A DNA stretch of 60,849 bases, taken from Arthrobacter sp. Bi26 (GTDB taxonomy: Bacteria > Actinomycetota > Actinomycetes > Actinomycetales > Micrococcaceae). The DNA lies in contig NZ_CAKKMF010000023.1 in assembly GCF_918697925.1 (NCBI RefSeq), positions 1-60,849 on the forward strand, written 5' to 3'. Below the pieces are notes generated by a model. It worked only from the letters and a program-made list of their open reading frames with translations. It had not been told where the DNA came from and searched no databases. Made by a program: the position numbers and the translations under genes. Shown piece after piece: positions 43,738-52,222 of this stretch; the stretch's first letter is position 1, and the number at the start of each line of letters is the position of its first letter.

Positions 43738-45354
43738 CTAGTGGTTGGTAGCCTTCTCGGCACCCACCCCGGTCAGGGAACGGACCTCCATTTCGGCCTG
43801 CTTCGTGGCGTCTTCCTTCCGCTTGTCCAGGACGGTGCCGAGCCAGCCGAGGAAGAACGCGAGCGGGATGGAGACGATGCCCGGGTTGCTCAGCGGGAAA
43901 ACAGCGAAGTTGGCGCCTGGGATCATCGACGTCTTGGCCCCCGACACCACCGGGGAGAGCGCAATCAGGATGATGGCCGCGGACAATCCGCCGTACATGC
44001 TCCATACGGCTCCCTGGGTGGTGAACCGGCGCCAGAACAGCGAGTAGAGGATGGTCGGAAGGTTGGCGGACGCCGCCACAGCGAAGGCGAGCGCCACGAG
44101 GAACGCGACGTTTTGTCCGTTGGCGAAGATGCCGCCGGCGATGGCCAGCAGGCCGATCACCACCACGGTGCGGCGGGCAACCTTGACCTCGGTGTCGGCG
44201 TCGGCCTTCCCCTTGGCCAACACGTTGGCGTAGATGTCGTGCGCGAAGGACGCCGCAGCGGTGATGGTCAGGCCGGCCACCACGGCGAGGATCGTGGCGA
44301 AGGCCACCGCGGAGATGAAGCCGAGCAACAACGGTCCGCCGAGGTGGAACGCGAGCAGCGGTGCGGCCGAGTTGACGCCGCCCGGAGCGGACTTGATGGT
44401 GTCCGCGCCGACGAGTGCCGCTGCGCCGTAGCCGAGCACCAGCGTGAAGAGGTAGAAGATGCCGATCAGCCAGATGGACCACACCACGGACTTGCGGGCT
44501 TCCTTGGCCGTGGGCACGGTGTAGAAGCGCATCAGCACGTGCGGCAGGGCAGCGGTGCCGAGCACCAGCGCCAGGCCCAGGGACATGAAGTCGAGCTTGG
44601 AGGTATCAGACTTGCCGTACTGCAGGCCAGGGTTCAGGACGGCCGGATTCTTCGCGGTTTCTACTGCACCGCCGAGCAGATCAGAGAGGTTGAACCCGTA
44701 GATCGCCAGGACCCAGAAGGTCATGACCGCGGCGCCGGCAATCAGCAGCATGGCCTTGATGATCTGGACCCAGGTGGTGCCCTTCATGCCGCCGATCAGC
44801 ACGTACATGATCATGAGGACGCCGACGACGATGATCACCAGGGCCTGTCCGCCCCAGTCGCTGATGCCCAGCAGCAGGGAGATGAGGCTGCCGGCACCGG
44901 CCATCTGCGCCAGCAGGTAGAAGAAGCAGACGGCCAGGGTGGAGATGGCGGCCGCGATGCGCACGGGGCGCTGCTTGAGCCGGAAGGACAGAACATCGGC
45001 CATGGTGAACTTGCCCGTGTTGCGGAGCAGTTCGGCCACGAGCAGCAGGGCAACGAGCCAGGCGACAAGGAAACCGATGGAGTACATGAAGCCGTCGTAG
45101 CCGTTGATGGCGATCGCGCCGGTGATGCCCAGGAAGGAAGCCGCGGAGAGGTAATCGCCGGCGATCGCCGTGCCGTTCTGCGAACCCGTGAAGGAGCGTC
45201 CGGCGGCGTAGTAGTCGGCCGCGGTCTTGTTGTTGCGGCTGGCGCGGAAGACGATCACCATGGTGACCGCCACGAACAGGGCGAAGATGGCCATGTTCAG
45301 CAGGGTGGTGTCTTTGAGTGCGGCGACATTGACCGCGGGGACCATGAGTGTCAT
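43738..45354 (-). CDS. actP: ActP-type cation/acetate symporter
   Basis: A 538-residue sodium:solute symporter with about 13 helices. Family landmarks are TAADYYAAGRSFTGSQNGTA, IAGDYLSAASFLGITGAIAI near residue 65, GTAALPHVLMRFYTVPTAKE mid-protein and VAFATILAVVAGLTITAAAS. ActP carriers import acetate and related short monocarboxylates with a cation. The start overlaps the DUF485 gene stop (ATGA), the usual yjcH-actP pairing. A CRP-like box lies upstream of the pair. Confidence 0.93.
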   Translation of the reverse strand: MTLMVPAVNVAALKDTTLLNMAIFALFVAVTMVIVFRASRNNKTAADYYAAGRSFTGSQNGTAIAGDYLSAASFLGITGAIAINGYDGFMYSIGFLVAWLVALLLVAELLRNTGKFTMADVLSFRLKQRPVRIAAAISTLAVCFFYLLAQMAGAGSLISLLLGISDWGGQALVIIVVGVLMIMYVLIGGMKGTTWVQIIKAMLLIAGAAVMTFWVLAIYGFNLSDLLGGAVETAKNPAVLNPGLQYGKSDTSKLDFMSLGLALVLGTAALPHVLMRFYTVPTAKEARKSVVWSIWLIGIFYLFTLVLGYGAAALVGADTIKSAPGGVNSAAPLLAFHLGGPLLLGFISAVAFATILAVVAGLTITAAASFAHDIYANVLAKGKADADTEVKVARRTVVVIGLLAIAGGIFANGQNVAFLVALAFAVAASANLPTILYSLFWRRFTTQGAVWSMYGGLSAAIILIALSPVVSGAKTSMIPGANFAVFPLSNPGIVSIPLAFFLGWLGTVLDKRKEDATKQAEMEVRSLTGVGAEKATNH

Positions 45355-45731
45355 TTTGCTGCTCCGCCTACCGGGTTGCCGTGCTTGTCGAATTCGTGCC
45401 CTTCGATTCCGTGGCGGATTTCAGAGGCAATGGGGTCGAGCTTGCGGTTCGAGTAGCTGACGTACCAGCCGGTGATGGCAAACGTGGAGACGAACTGCAG
45501 CAGGCCCAGGATCAGGCCGATGTTGATGTTGCCCCAGACCTTCGTGGACATGAATTCCACCGCATAGTCGGCCAGCAGGACATACGCGAAGTACCAGAGC
45601 AGGAATGCAATGGACATCGGGAAGACAAAGCTGCGGTGACGTTTGCGCAGTTCCTTGAACTGCTCCGTCGACTGGACTTCCTTGAAGTCCACGGCCGCCG
45701 CTGCGTCCGTTTCTTGGGCGTCGTGACCCAT
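45351..45731 (-). CDS. DUF485 small membrane protein (YjcH-like)
   Basis: About 126 residues from ATG 45731, which has GAGGAGG seven bases upstream. The frame is open further but without support. Two transmembrane helices (FVFPMSIAFLLWYFAYVLLA and a second near GLILGLLQFVSTFAITGWY) surround a short outer loop. The DUF485 block FKELRKRHRSFVFP precedes the first. Such proteins are encoded directly before ActP-type symporters and are thought to assist them, though the mechanism is not known. Confidence 0.92.
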   Translation of the reverse strand: MGHDAQETDAAAAVDFKEVQSTEQFKELRKRHRSFVFPMSIAFLLWYFAYVLLADYAVEFMSTKVWGNINIGLILGLLQFVSTFAITGWYVSYSNRKLDPIASEIRHGIEGHEFDKHGNPVGGAAK

Positions 45732-45812
45732 CGGTTCCTCCTCATTGAGACTGGTGAGCCCACACCGGCTGCCGTGGTCTCGCGGGACACCGCATACAAC
45801 CCCTCGAGCCAA

Positions 45813-45828
45813 TGTGACTTCAATCACT
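45813..45828. promoter_or_regulatory. CRP/GlxR-like box upstream of the DUF485-actP operon
   Basis: TGTGA-CTTCAA-TCACT matches the consensus at nine of ten positions. It lies 82 bases upstream of the DUF485 start and 130 bases before the divergent kinase gene. Acetate uptake genes are known CRP-family targets in several bacteria. Confidence 0.45.
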
Positions 45829-45957
45829 GTGTACCGTGGCGCGCGTGCGTTCCAGAACCCGCGCTACTTGCGTCGCCCAGCGGTCCCCATGCTGCGCCAA
45901 ACGGTGCCCCACGACGCCGAAAGGGGCACGCGCCGGCCCCGACGGTAGGCTGGCACC

Positions 45958-47175
45958 ATGCCGGATTCTCCCCTGCTCACCGCCGCCTCAGTCGCGGTGA
46001 TTGCCCTGGCGATCGCGGCCGTCGTCGCCGTGGGTCTCAAGGTCCTCCACTCCTTCCGGGACCTCGGCACCGATGCGGAGCGGGCCACGTACAAGACGCT
46101 GCATGCCGCCTCCCGTGCCGGCCAGTACCTGCGGACGGGCCTGAACCCGGCCGGCGCGGCCAAGGCCAGCAAGCAGTTGCGCAGCCTGCTGGGCTGCGAC
46201 GCCCTGGCCATCACCGACACAACGGGCGTGCTCGCCTGGGACGGTGCCGGCGAGGAGCTCAAGCCCGCCCTGATGGGGCTCGCGGCCAAAGTGCTCGACG
46301 GCGGCCACCTCGCCGTGATTCCCGCGGGCGAACTTCAGCTGCTTGCCGCAGGCGACGGCGGCCGGCCGCTGACGCCGGAGGTGGAGCGCGCCGTCGTGAT
46401 CGCCCCGATCAGGGCCGGCGCCCGCGTGGTCGGCGTGGTCGCGGCCTTCGCGCCGGCCGCCGGCGCCGGACTGGTCCGTGCCACCGGCGAGGTGGCCGAC
46501 TGGGTGGCCACACAGGTGGAACTCGCCGAGCTCGATGCCTCCCGCACCCTCTTGATGGAAGCGGAGGTCCGGGCCCTCCGCGCCCAGATCAGCCCGCACT
46601 TCATCTACAACTCGCTCAACGCGATCGCCTCCTTCATCAACACGGATCCGGTTCGCGCGCGCGAGCTCGTCGTGGAGTTCGCCGATTTCACCCGCTACTC
46701 CTTCCGCCGCCACGGTGACTTCACCACCCTGGCCGAGGAGCTGCGCTGCATCGACCGCTACCTGCTCCTGGAACGGGCCAGGTTCGGGGACCGGGTGCAG
46801 GTCAGCCTGCGGATCGCTCCGGAGGTCCTCAGCACGGTGATCCCCTTCCTGAGCCTGCAGCCGCTGGTGGAAAACGCGGTGCGGCACGGTCTGGAGGCCA
46901 AGGAGGGACCGGGCCACATCTCCATCACGGCGAACGACTCCGGCGCGTTCGCCGAGGTGACGATCGAGGACGACGGCGTCGGCATGGACCCGGAGCAGCT
47001 GCGCTCCGTCCTTGCCGGGCACAGCGACGGCGAGCACGTGGGGCTGCGCAATGTCGACGCCCGCCTGCGGCAGGTTTACGGTGACGACAACGGCCTCGTG
47101 ATCGAGACGGCACCGGGCGAAGGTACCCTGATCACGATGCGCGTCCCCAAGTCCCAGCCCCGGCACGACGCCTGA
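45958..47175 (+). CDS. LytS-type sensor histidine kinase
   Basis: A 405-residue kinase of the His_kinase/LytS group. There is one N-terminal helix (AASVAVIALAIAAVVAVGLK). A GAF-like sensor region covers residues 55-190. The H-box is LRAQISPHFIYNSLNAI with H214 as phospho-acceptor. The HATPase domain has SLQPLVENAVRHGLEAKEG and EDDGVGMDPE. Its signal is unknown. The adjacent LytTR regulator and symporter genes suggest control of monocarboxylate uptake, like pyruvate-responsive LytS/LytTR systems elsewhere. That parallel is inference. Confidence 0.92.
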   Translation: MPDSPLLTAASVAVIALAIAAVVAVGLKVLHSFRDLGTDAERATYKTLHAASRAGQYLRTGLNPAGAAKASKQLRSLLGCDALAITDTTGVLAWDGAGEELKPALMGLAAKVLDGGHLAVIPAGELQLLAAGDGGRPLTPEVERAVVIAPIRAGARVVGVVAAFAPAAGAGLVRATGEVADWVATQVELAELDASRTLLMEAEVRALRAQISPHFIYNSLNAIASFINTDPVRARELVVEFADFTRYSFRRHGDFTTLAEELRCIDRYLLLERARFGDRVQVSLRIAPEVLSTVIPFLSLQPLVENAVRHGLEAKEGPGHISITANDSGAFAEVTIEDDGVGMDPEQLRSVLAGHSDGEHVGLRNVDARLRQVYGDDNGLVIETAPGEGTLITMRVPKSQPRHDA

Positions 47176-47273
47176 TCCGGGACGGTTCCGCCGTCCTGTC
47201 TTGGTGTCCCCGGCGGCTGCACATGGCTGACGGCCTGAGCCGGTCAAAACGGCTGCGGCAGTAGGCTAGAGCC

Positions 47274-47993
47274 ATGATTAACGTCCTCGTCGCCGACGAC
47301 GAGCTCCCCGCCGTCGAGGAACTGGCCTTCCTGCTCGGCAAGGATGACCGGATCGGCGCCATCCACCGAGCCTCCTCCGGCGCCGAGGCCCTGCGGGCGC
47401 TTGAGGCCGAGGAAGTCGACGCCGTCTTCCTCGACATCCACATGCCGGCGCTCACAGGGCTGGATATTGCCCGGGTCATTTCCCGCAGCGCCCACCCTCC
47501 CGCCGTAGTCTTCGTGACCGCGGATGAGGACTGCGCGCTGGAGGCCTTCGAGCTCGCGGCCGTGGACTACCTCCTCAAGCCGGTGCGCGCCGAACGGCTG
47601 GCGAAATCGATCGGCCGCATCAGCGAGCTGCTCAAGGACGGTGCCCCGGCACCGGAAATGATCACCGTGGATCTGGGCGGGACCACCAAGATGATCCGGC
47701 GCGATGATGTCACGTACGTCCAGGCGCAGGGCGACTACGCCCGGCTGCACACCGCGGAGGCGAGTTACCTCATCAGGGTTCCGCTGGCCGACCTCGAGCA
47801 GCAGTGGGCCGACGCCGGGTTCCTCCGCATCCACCGCTCCTACCTGACCGCGCTGAGCCACATCAGCCACATGAGGCTTGCCGCGGCGCGGCCCAGCGTC
47901 ACCGTGGCAGGGGCCGAACTGCCTATCAGCCGCAGGCACCTGCCGGCGGTCCGGGAAAAGCTCGAAGCAAACCGTATCCGGCCGCAGGCATGA
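47274..47993 (+). CDS. LytTR-family response regulator
   Basis: A 239-residue regulator. The receiver domain has D8-D9 and phospho-acceptor D54 (VDAVFLDIHMPALTGLD), FVTADEDCALEAFELAAVDY, then K in YLLKPV. The LytTR DNA-binding domain covers about 125-235 (IRRDDVTYVQAQGDYARLHT, FLRIHRSYLTALSHI). It is coupled to the next gene by an ATGA overlap. It most likely activates the symporter gene downstream. Confidence 0.93.
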   Translation: MINVLVADDELPAVEELAFLLGKDDRIGAIHRASSGAEALRALEAEEVDAVFLDIHMPALTGLDIARVISRSAHPPAVVFVTADEDCALEAFELAAVDYLLKPVRAERLAKSIGRISELLKDGAPAPEMITVDLGGTTKMIRRDDVTYVQAQGDYARLHTAEASYLIRVPLADLEQQWADAGFLRIHRSYLTALSHISHMRLAAARPSVTVAGAELPISRRHLPAVREKLEANRIRPQA

Positions 47994-48382
47994 CGCGGGT
48001 CCGGGTCACAGCGCCCCGCAGCCTCACCTCGGGCAGCCCCACGCCAGACGGCGCCGCCCTGGCCGGCGGGCGCCCCGCGGCGGCCGCGCATGAGGCGGCA
48101 GAGGAATCCGACGCCGGCCAGTTGTTCGTCCGCTCACTCATCCGGTCCCAGCTCCGCCTGGGCCTCGTGGTGGGCCTGGGCTTCCTGCTGATCCTGCTCG
48201 CCTTCCCGCTCATGCTCGGGCTGGTCCCGGGCCTGGCGGACTCCACCATTGCCGGCCTGCCTTTCGACTGGGTCCTGCTGGGTGCCGGAATCTATCCCGT
48301 GATCGGTCTCAGCGCCTGGCTCTACGTGCGGACCGCCACCAGGAACGAGGCCCGCTACCGGGACCTCGCCGGCGACAAGTGA
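47990..48382 (+). CDS. DUF485-like small membrane protein of the second symporter
   Basis: A 130-residue protein from ATG 47990 (overlap with the regulator stop). A soluble N-terminal 45 residues are followed by two hydrophobic helices (LGLVVGLGFLLILLAFPLML and WVLLGAGIYPVIGLSAWLYV). It ends RTATRNEARYRDLAGDK, the DUF485-like C-terminal pattern. In position and layout it matches the small subunit that precedes monocarboxylate symporters (as in the corynebacterial mct locus), though identity with canonical DUF485 is low by eye. Confidence 0.8.
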   Translation: MTRVRVTAPRSLTSGSPTPDGAALAGGRPAAAAHEAAEESDAGQLFVRSLIRSQLRLGLVVGLGFLLILLAFPLMLGLVPGLADSTIAGLPFDWVLLGAGIYPVIGLSAWLYVRTATRNEARYRDLAGDK

Positions 48383-48422
48383 GGGACATGGCCGGGCAGC
48401 TGACGTCCCGGGTGAGCGGAAC

Positions 48423-49886
48423 GTGAACCCCGTCGTCGGGCTGGCGGCGTTCGCCGCGGTCTCGCTCGCCACGGCCGTCATCGGTTTCTACGGGTTGCGG
48501 GTCTCACGCACCACCGGGGACTTCTACGTGGCTTCCCGGACGGTCAAGCCGTGGTGGAATGCCTCGGCGATCGGCGGCGAGTACCTCTCCGCCGCGAGTT
48601 TCCTTGGTGTGGCCGGACTGATCCTGCTCTCCGGCACTGATGCTCTGTGGTACCCGGTGGGTTACACGGCCGGCTACCTCATGCTGCTCCTGTTCGTCGC
48701 CGCTCCCTTGCGCCGCTCCGGCGCCTATACGATTCCGGATTTCACCGAGGCACGCCTGGATTCGCGTGCCGTCCGCCGCGTGACAAGCCTGGTGGTGGTC
48801 CTGGTCGGCTGGCTCTACATCGTCCCGCAGCTCCACGGCGCCGCCCTGGCAATCCGGATCACCACGGGCCTGCCGGCCTGGGTGGGCCCGGTGGCGGTGG
48901 TCGGCGTCGTCTGCATCACTGTGGTGGTGGGCGGGATGCGCTCCATCACGTTCGTCCAGGCGTTCCAGTACTGGCTCAAGCTGACCGCGCTGGCGGTGCC
49001 AATAGTGTTCCTGCTGTTTGCGCTGGGCGGCGGCGAATCCGCCGCGGCGGCCCCCGCCGCCAATCCGACGGCGTTGGCCCCCGCGGGCCCGTATCAGATC
49101 ATTTCGCTGCTCGTGGCCCTGCTCTTTGGAACACTCGGGCTCCCGCACGTGCTGGTCCGTTTCTATACGAATCCGGACGGGCAGTCCGCCCGGCGGACCA
49201 CCCTGATTGTCCTGGGCCTGCTGTCGGCCTTCTACCTGTTCCCGACGGCGTACGGCATGCTCGGGCGCATGTTCGCGCCGGACCTTGCCCAGAGCGGCCA
49301 GGCCGATGCGCTGGTGCTGCTGCTGCCGGGCCGGATGATCGGCGGGATGGCCGGCGACCTGCTGACGGCGCTCGTGGTGGCCGGTGCGTTCGCGGCGTTC
49401 CTGTCGACGACGTCCGGCCTGGTGGTCTCCCTGGCAGGCGTGATCAGCCAGGACGTGTTCGGCGGCAGTGTCCGGGGCTTCCGGCTGGCGGCATTGATCT
49501 CGGCCATTGTCCCGCTGGGGATCGCGTCGATGACCGAATCGCTGGCCCTGGCCGGCAGCGTGGGGCTCGTGTTTGCCTTTACGGCGTCCACTATCTGCCC
49601 GGTGCTGCTGCTGGGCATCTGGTGGCGGGGTCTGACGGACGCCGGGGCAATCGCCGGCATGGCGACCGGCGGTGTGCTCTGCGGCAGCGCGATGGTGGCC
49701 GGTTCGGTGCTGGGTGCTGCCCAGTCGCCGTCGTGGCTGGCGCAGCCCGCCGCCTGGACGGTCCCGGCGGCGTTCGCCGTCACGGTGCTGGTCTCCCGGG
49801 CCACGCGGGGCCGGGTGCCGCGGACCATGACGCGGGTCATGACCCGGCTGCACACCCCGGAACGGCCGCTCGCGACGGAGCGGTGA
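48423..49886 (+). CDS. Sodium:solute symporter, monocarboxylate (MctC-like) type
   Basis: A 487-residue SSS-family carrier from GTG 48423. It has TTGDFYVASRTVKPWWNASA, IGGEYLSAASFLGVAGLILL and GTLGLPHVLVRFYTNPDGQS, matching the actP equivalents, plus VVAGAFAAFLSTTSGLVVSL. It is shorter than ActP at its C-terminus. Relatives import pyruvate, acetate or propionate. It is last in a kinase-regulator-small subunit-symporter operon and is convergent with the DivIVA-repeat gene. Confidence 0.92.
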   Translation: MNPVVGLAAFAAVSLATAVIGFYGLRVSRTTGDFYVASRTVKPWWNASAIGGEYLSAASFLGVAGLILLSGTDALWYPVGYTAGYLMLLLFVAAPLRRSGAYTIPDFTEARLDSRAVRRVTSLVVVLVGWLYIVPQLHGAALAIRITTGLPAWVGPVAVVGVVCITVVVGGMRSITFVQAFQYWLKLTALAVPIVFLLFALGGGESAAAAPAANPTALAPAGPYQIISLLVALLFGTLGLPHVLVRFYTNPDGQSARRTTLIVLGLLSAFYLFPTAYGMLGRMFAPDLAQSGQADALVLLLPGRMIGGMAGDLLTALVVAGAFAAFLSTTSGLVVSLAGVISQDVFGGSVRGFRLAALISAIVPLGIASMTESLALAGSVGLVFAFTASTICPVLLLGIWWRGLTDAGAIAGMATGGVLCGSAMVAGSVLGAAQSPSWLAQPAAWTVPAAFAVTVLVSRATRGRVPRTMTRVMTRLHTPERPLATER

Positions 49887-49974
49887 CTGGACAACGCTGA
49901 CCCGGCGTCGGCAATCCGGCGTGGGGCGGCCCCGGCAGGTGGGCACCGGGTTGGGGCGCCGGCGTGGGGCGTGG

Positions 49975-50553
49975 TTAGTCGATGGCCGCCATGAGCTCGA
50001 CGGCGCGCTCCAGGAACGCGTCGACCTGGCTTTCCTCGTAGCCCTCCCGGCCCACGGCGGGGCGGAACACGGCACGCCGGACGTTGTCCACGCTCAGCGG
50101 CTGGTCCTCCTCCAGGTAGCCGATCAGCTCGTGGCACAAATCGTCGACGTCGGTGGTGTTGTAGCTGCGGGTCTTGGGCTTGGACGGGCGCCGGAAGCGC
50201 TGGCCGTCCGGGCGGTGCAGGCGTCCGCGCAGGACGCCCGCGAGCCGGCCGATTTCTCGCAGCCAGGCTTCCTCGCCGCGTTCGGCAACCAGCTCATCGC
50301 GTTCCCGCCGGGCCAGGGCGTCTTCGAGCCGGTCCAGCGCGGCGTCCACGCCGGCAGCCACGTAGCCACCCTTCACGGGGTCGAAGGACACGGCGCGGAC
50401 GTCCGAGCTCTTGATGGCGCGGGAGGCGGAGGACGGAGCTTCAAATGACACCCGTGCGCGCTGCAGGAAATCGTCGACCTGCCTGGCGTTGTAGCCATAC
50501 TGGTTCCGCTGCACACGGTCAAAAGACGCAGGAATCTGCCGTTGAATGTCCAC
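49975..50553 (-). CDS. Protein with repeated DivIVA-type domains
   Basis: About 192 residues from GTG 50553. The N-terminal DivIVA (DivI1A) motif is YGYNARQVDDFLQRARVSFE. Related motifs recur as FDPVKGGYVAAGVDAALDRL, YNTTDVDDLCHELIGYL and GYEESQVDAFLERAVELM, each a GY(x)nVD(x)FL-like block. There is no long coiled coil as in true DivIVA/Wag31, so polar scaffolding is doubtful. It lies 79 bases after cdsA on the same strand, a position held by such genes in several actinobacteria. Confidence 0.85.
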   Translation of the reverse strand: MDIQRQIPASFDRVQRNQYGYNARQVDDFLQRARVSFEAPSSASRAIKSSDVRAVSFDPVKGGYVAAGVDAALDRLEDALARRERDELVAERGEEAWLREIGRLAGVLRGRLHRPDGQRFRRPSKPKTRSYNTTDVDDLCHELIGYLEEDQPLSVDNVRRAVFRPAVGREGYEESQVDAFLERAVELMAAID

Positions 50554-50632
50554 TGTTACTTTGTTCCTTTGATGCCGTTCGGCTGGTTTGCTCGGCACCA
50601 TTCTAGGCGCCGGAAGTGCTGGACCGGTGCTT

Positions 50633-51553
50633 CTAGGCGCCAGCGAGGGCCGAGAACAGGATGAACGCCACCGGCGACGCGAAGACAATCGAGTCCAGGC
50701 GGTCCATGACGCCTCCATGACCGGGGAGGATGCTGCTCATGTCCTTGATGCCGAGCTCGCGTTTGACCATCGATTCGGCGAGGTCGCCGGCGGTGGCGGC
50801 TGCCACCATGCCCACAGCGAGCACGACGCCGAACCACCACGGCTCACCCAGCACGAAGACCATGGCGAGCACGCCCACGATGACGGCCCCCGCGATCGAA
50901 CCGGCGAAGCCTTCCCAGGTCTTCTTGGGGCTGATCTTGGGGGCCATCGGATGCTTGCCCAGGGATGCGCCCACGAGGTAGCCGAAGGTGTCGTTGGCCA
51001 CCACCAGGAGCAGCAGGGTCGCGATTTGCCACGCTCCCGGCGGAATCACCCCGTCAGGCCACAGGCCCACCGGCGTCTCGCCGTCGGCGGTGTGCAGCAG
51101 CAGCGTCGCGAAGCTGATCAGGAACGGCACCCAGGACAGGGTGAAGACCCCCGCGAAGATGCTCCGCGCCGAACCCGCGGCGCCTTCCAGGGTCCGCCAC
51201 AACAGCACCGCCACGCTGCTGACGAGCATGGCAAAGAGCAGGCTTTCGAGGCCGCCGAAGTAGGCGGCGATCGGCATGGCGACCGTGCCGACCATCACCG
51301 GGACGATCGGCAGGCGGGTGCCTGCGGCCTCCAGCGCACGGAAGATCTCCCAGACACCGAAGATCGCGAAGGTAGCCGTCACCAGGACGAAGCCGAGCGG
51401 GAGGAACAGCAGGCCGCCGAGGACGCACACGAGCATGCCAACGCCCGAGCCGATGGCGGCGGGCAGGTTCCGGCCCGCTTTGGGCGTCGGGTTTTCGCGT
51501 TGCTTCCCCCGCCTCCGGGCGCGCGGCCCGGAGGCCCCCTGTACCTGATCCAT
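50633..51553 (-). CDS. cdsA: Phosphatidate cytidylyltransferase
   Basis: A 306-residue, eight-helix CDP-diglyceride synthase. The family signature lies near the C-terminus as KRELGIKDMSSILPGHGGVM and DRLDSIVFASP. SPKKTWEGFAGSIAGAVIVG precedes it. It makes CDP-diacylglycerol from CTP and phosphatidic acid in the membrane. A 35-residue basic N-terminal region (ARRRGKQRENPTPKAG) is cytoplasmic. Its ATG shares one base with the frr stop (TGATG). Confidence 0.95.
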   Translation of the reverse strand: MDQVQGASGPRARRRGKQRENPTPKAGRNLPAAIGSGVGMLVCVLGGLLFLPLGFVLVTATFAIFGVWEIFRALEAAGTRLPIVPVMVGTVAMPIAAYFGGLESLLFAMLVSSVAVLLWRTLEGAAGSARSIFAGVFTLSWVPFLISFATLLLHTADGETPVGLWPDGVIPPGAWQIATLLLLVVANDTFGYLVGASLGKHPMAPKISPKKTWEGFAGSIAGAVIVGVLAMVFVLGEPWWFGVVLAVGMVAAATAGDLAESMVKRELGIKDMSSILPGHGGVMDRLDSIVFASPVAFILFSALAGA

Positions 51554-52110
51554 CAGACCTCGAGCAGCTCAGCTTCCTTGCGCTTGAGCAGCTCGTCAAT
51601 CCCGTCCACGTGCGCCTTGGTCATGGCGTCGAGTTCCTTCTCGCCGCGTGCGCCTTCGTCTTCGCCGGCGTCGCCGTCCTTGACGAGCTTGTCCAGCGTT
51701 TCCTTGGCCTTGCGGCGGATGTTGCGGATGGACACCTTCGCGTCCTCACCCTTGGACTTGACGATCTTGACGTATTCCTTGCGCCGTTCGGACGTCAGCT
51801 CGGGAATGGTGATCCGGATGACGTTGCCGTCGTTGGAGGGGTTGGCGCCCACCTCGGAGTCGCTGAGGGCGCGTTCGATGTCGCGGAGGGCCGTCTTGTC
51901 GTACGGGGTGACGAGGATGGTGCGGGCATCCGGGACCGCGAAGGAGGCCAGCTGCTGCAGCGGCGTCGGCGTGCCGTAGTACTCCACGATGACCTTGTTG
52001 TACAGGCCAGGTGTCGCGCGGCCGGTCCGGATCGAGGCGAAGTCTTCCTTGGCTACCTCAACTGCCTTGTCCATCTTGTCCCCGGCTTCGAGCAAGGTTT
52101 CTTCGATCAC
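51553..52110 (-). CDS. frr: Ribosome recycling factor
   Basis: A 185-residue RRF of normal length. [20 protein letters not shown] and [20 protein letters not shown] open domain I. ISLP-type [20 protein letters not shown] and [17 protein letters not shown] follow. It splits post-termination ribosomes with EF-G. It is in the order pyrH-frr-cdsA, 112 bases after pyrH. Confidence 0.97.
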   Translation of the reverse strand: MIEETLLEAGDKMDKAVEVAKEDFASIRTGRATPGLYNKVIVEYYGTPTPLQQLASFAVPDARTILVTPYDKTALRDIERALSDSEVGANPSNDGNVIRITIPELTSERRKEYVKIVKSKGEDAKVSIRNIRRKAKETLDKLVKDGDAGEDEGARGEKELDAMTKAHVDGIDELLKRKEAELLEV

Positions 52111-52222
52111 GGTCTCTCCTCAGAAATTGGTGCGTCCCGGGGGCCGGGGCGCGGCACGTCTTCTTGTGCGCCTGTGTCTTCCGCCTGGCAGCGGAAAGGT
52201 CCTGAAAACATCCTAGCCGTTG

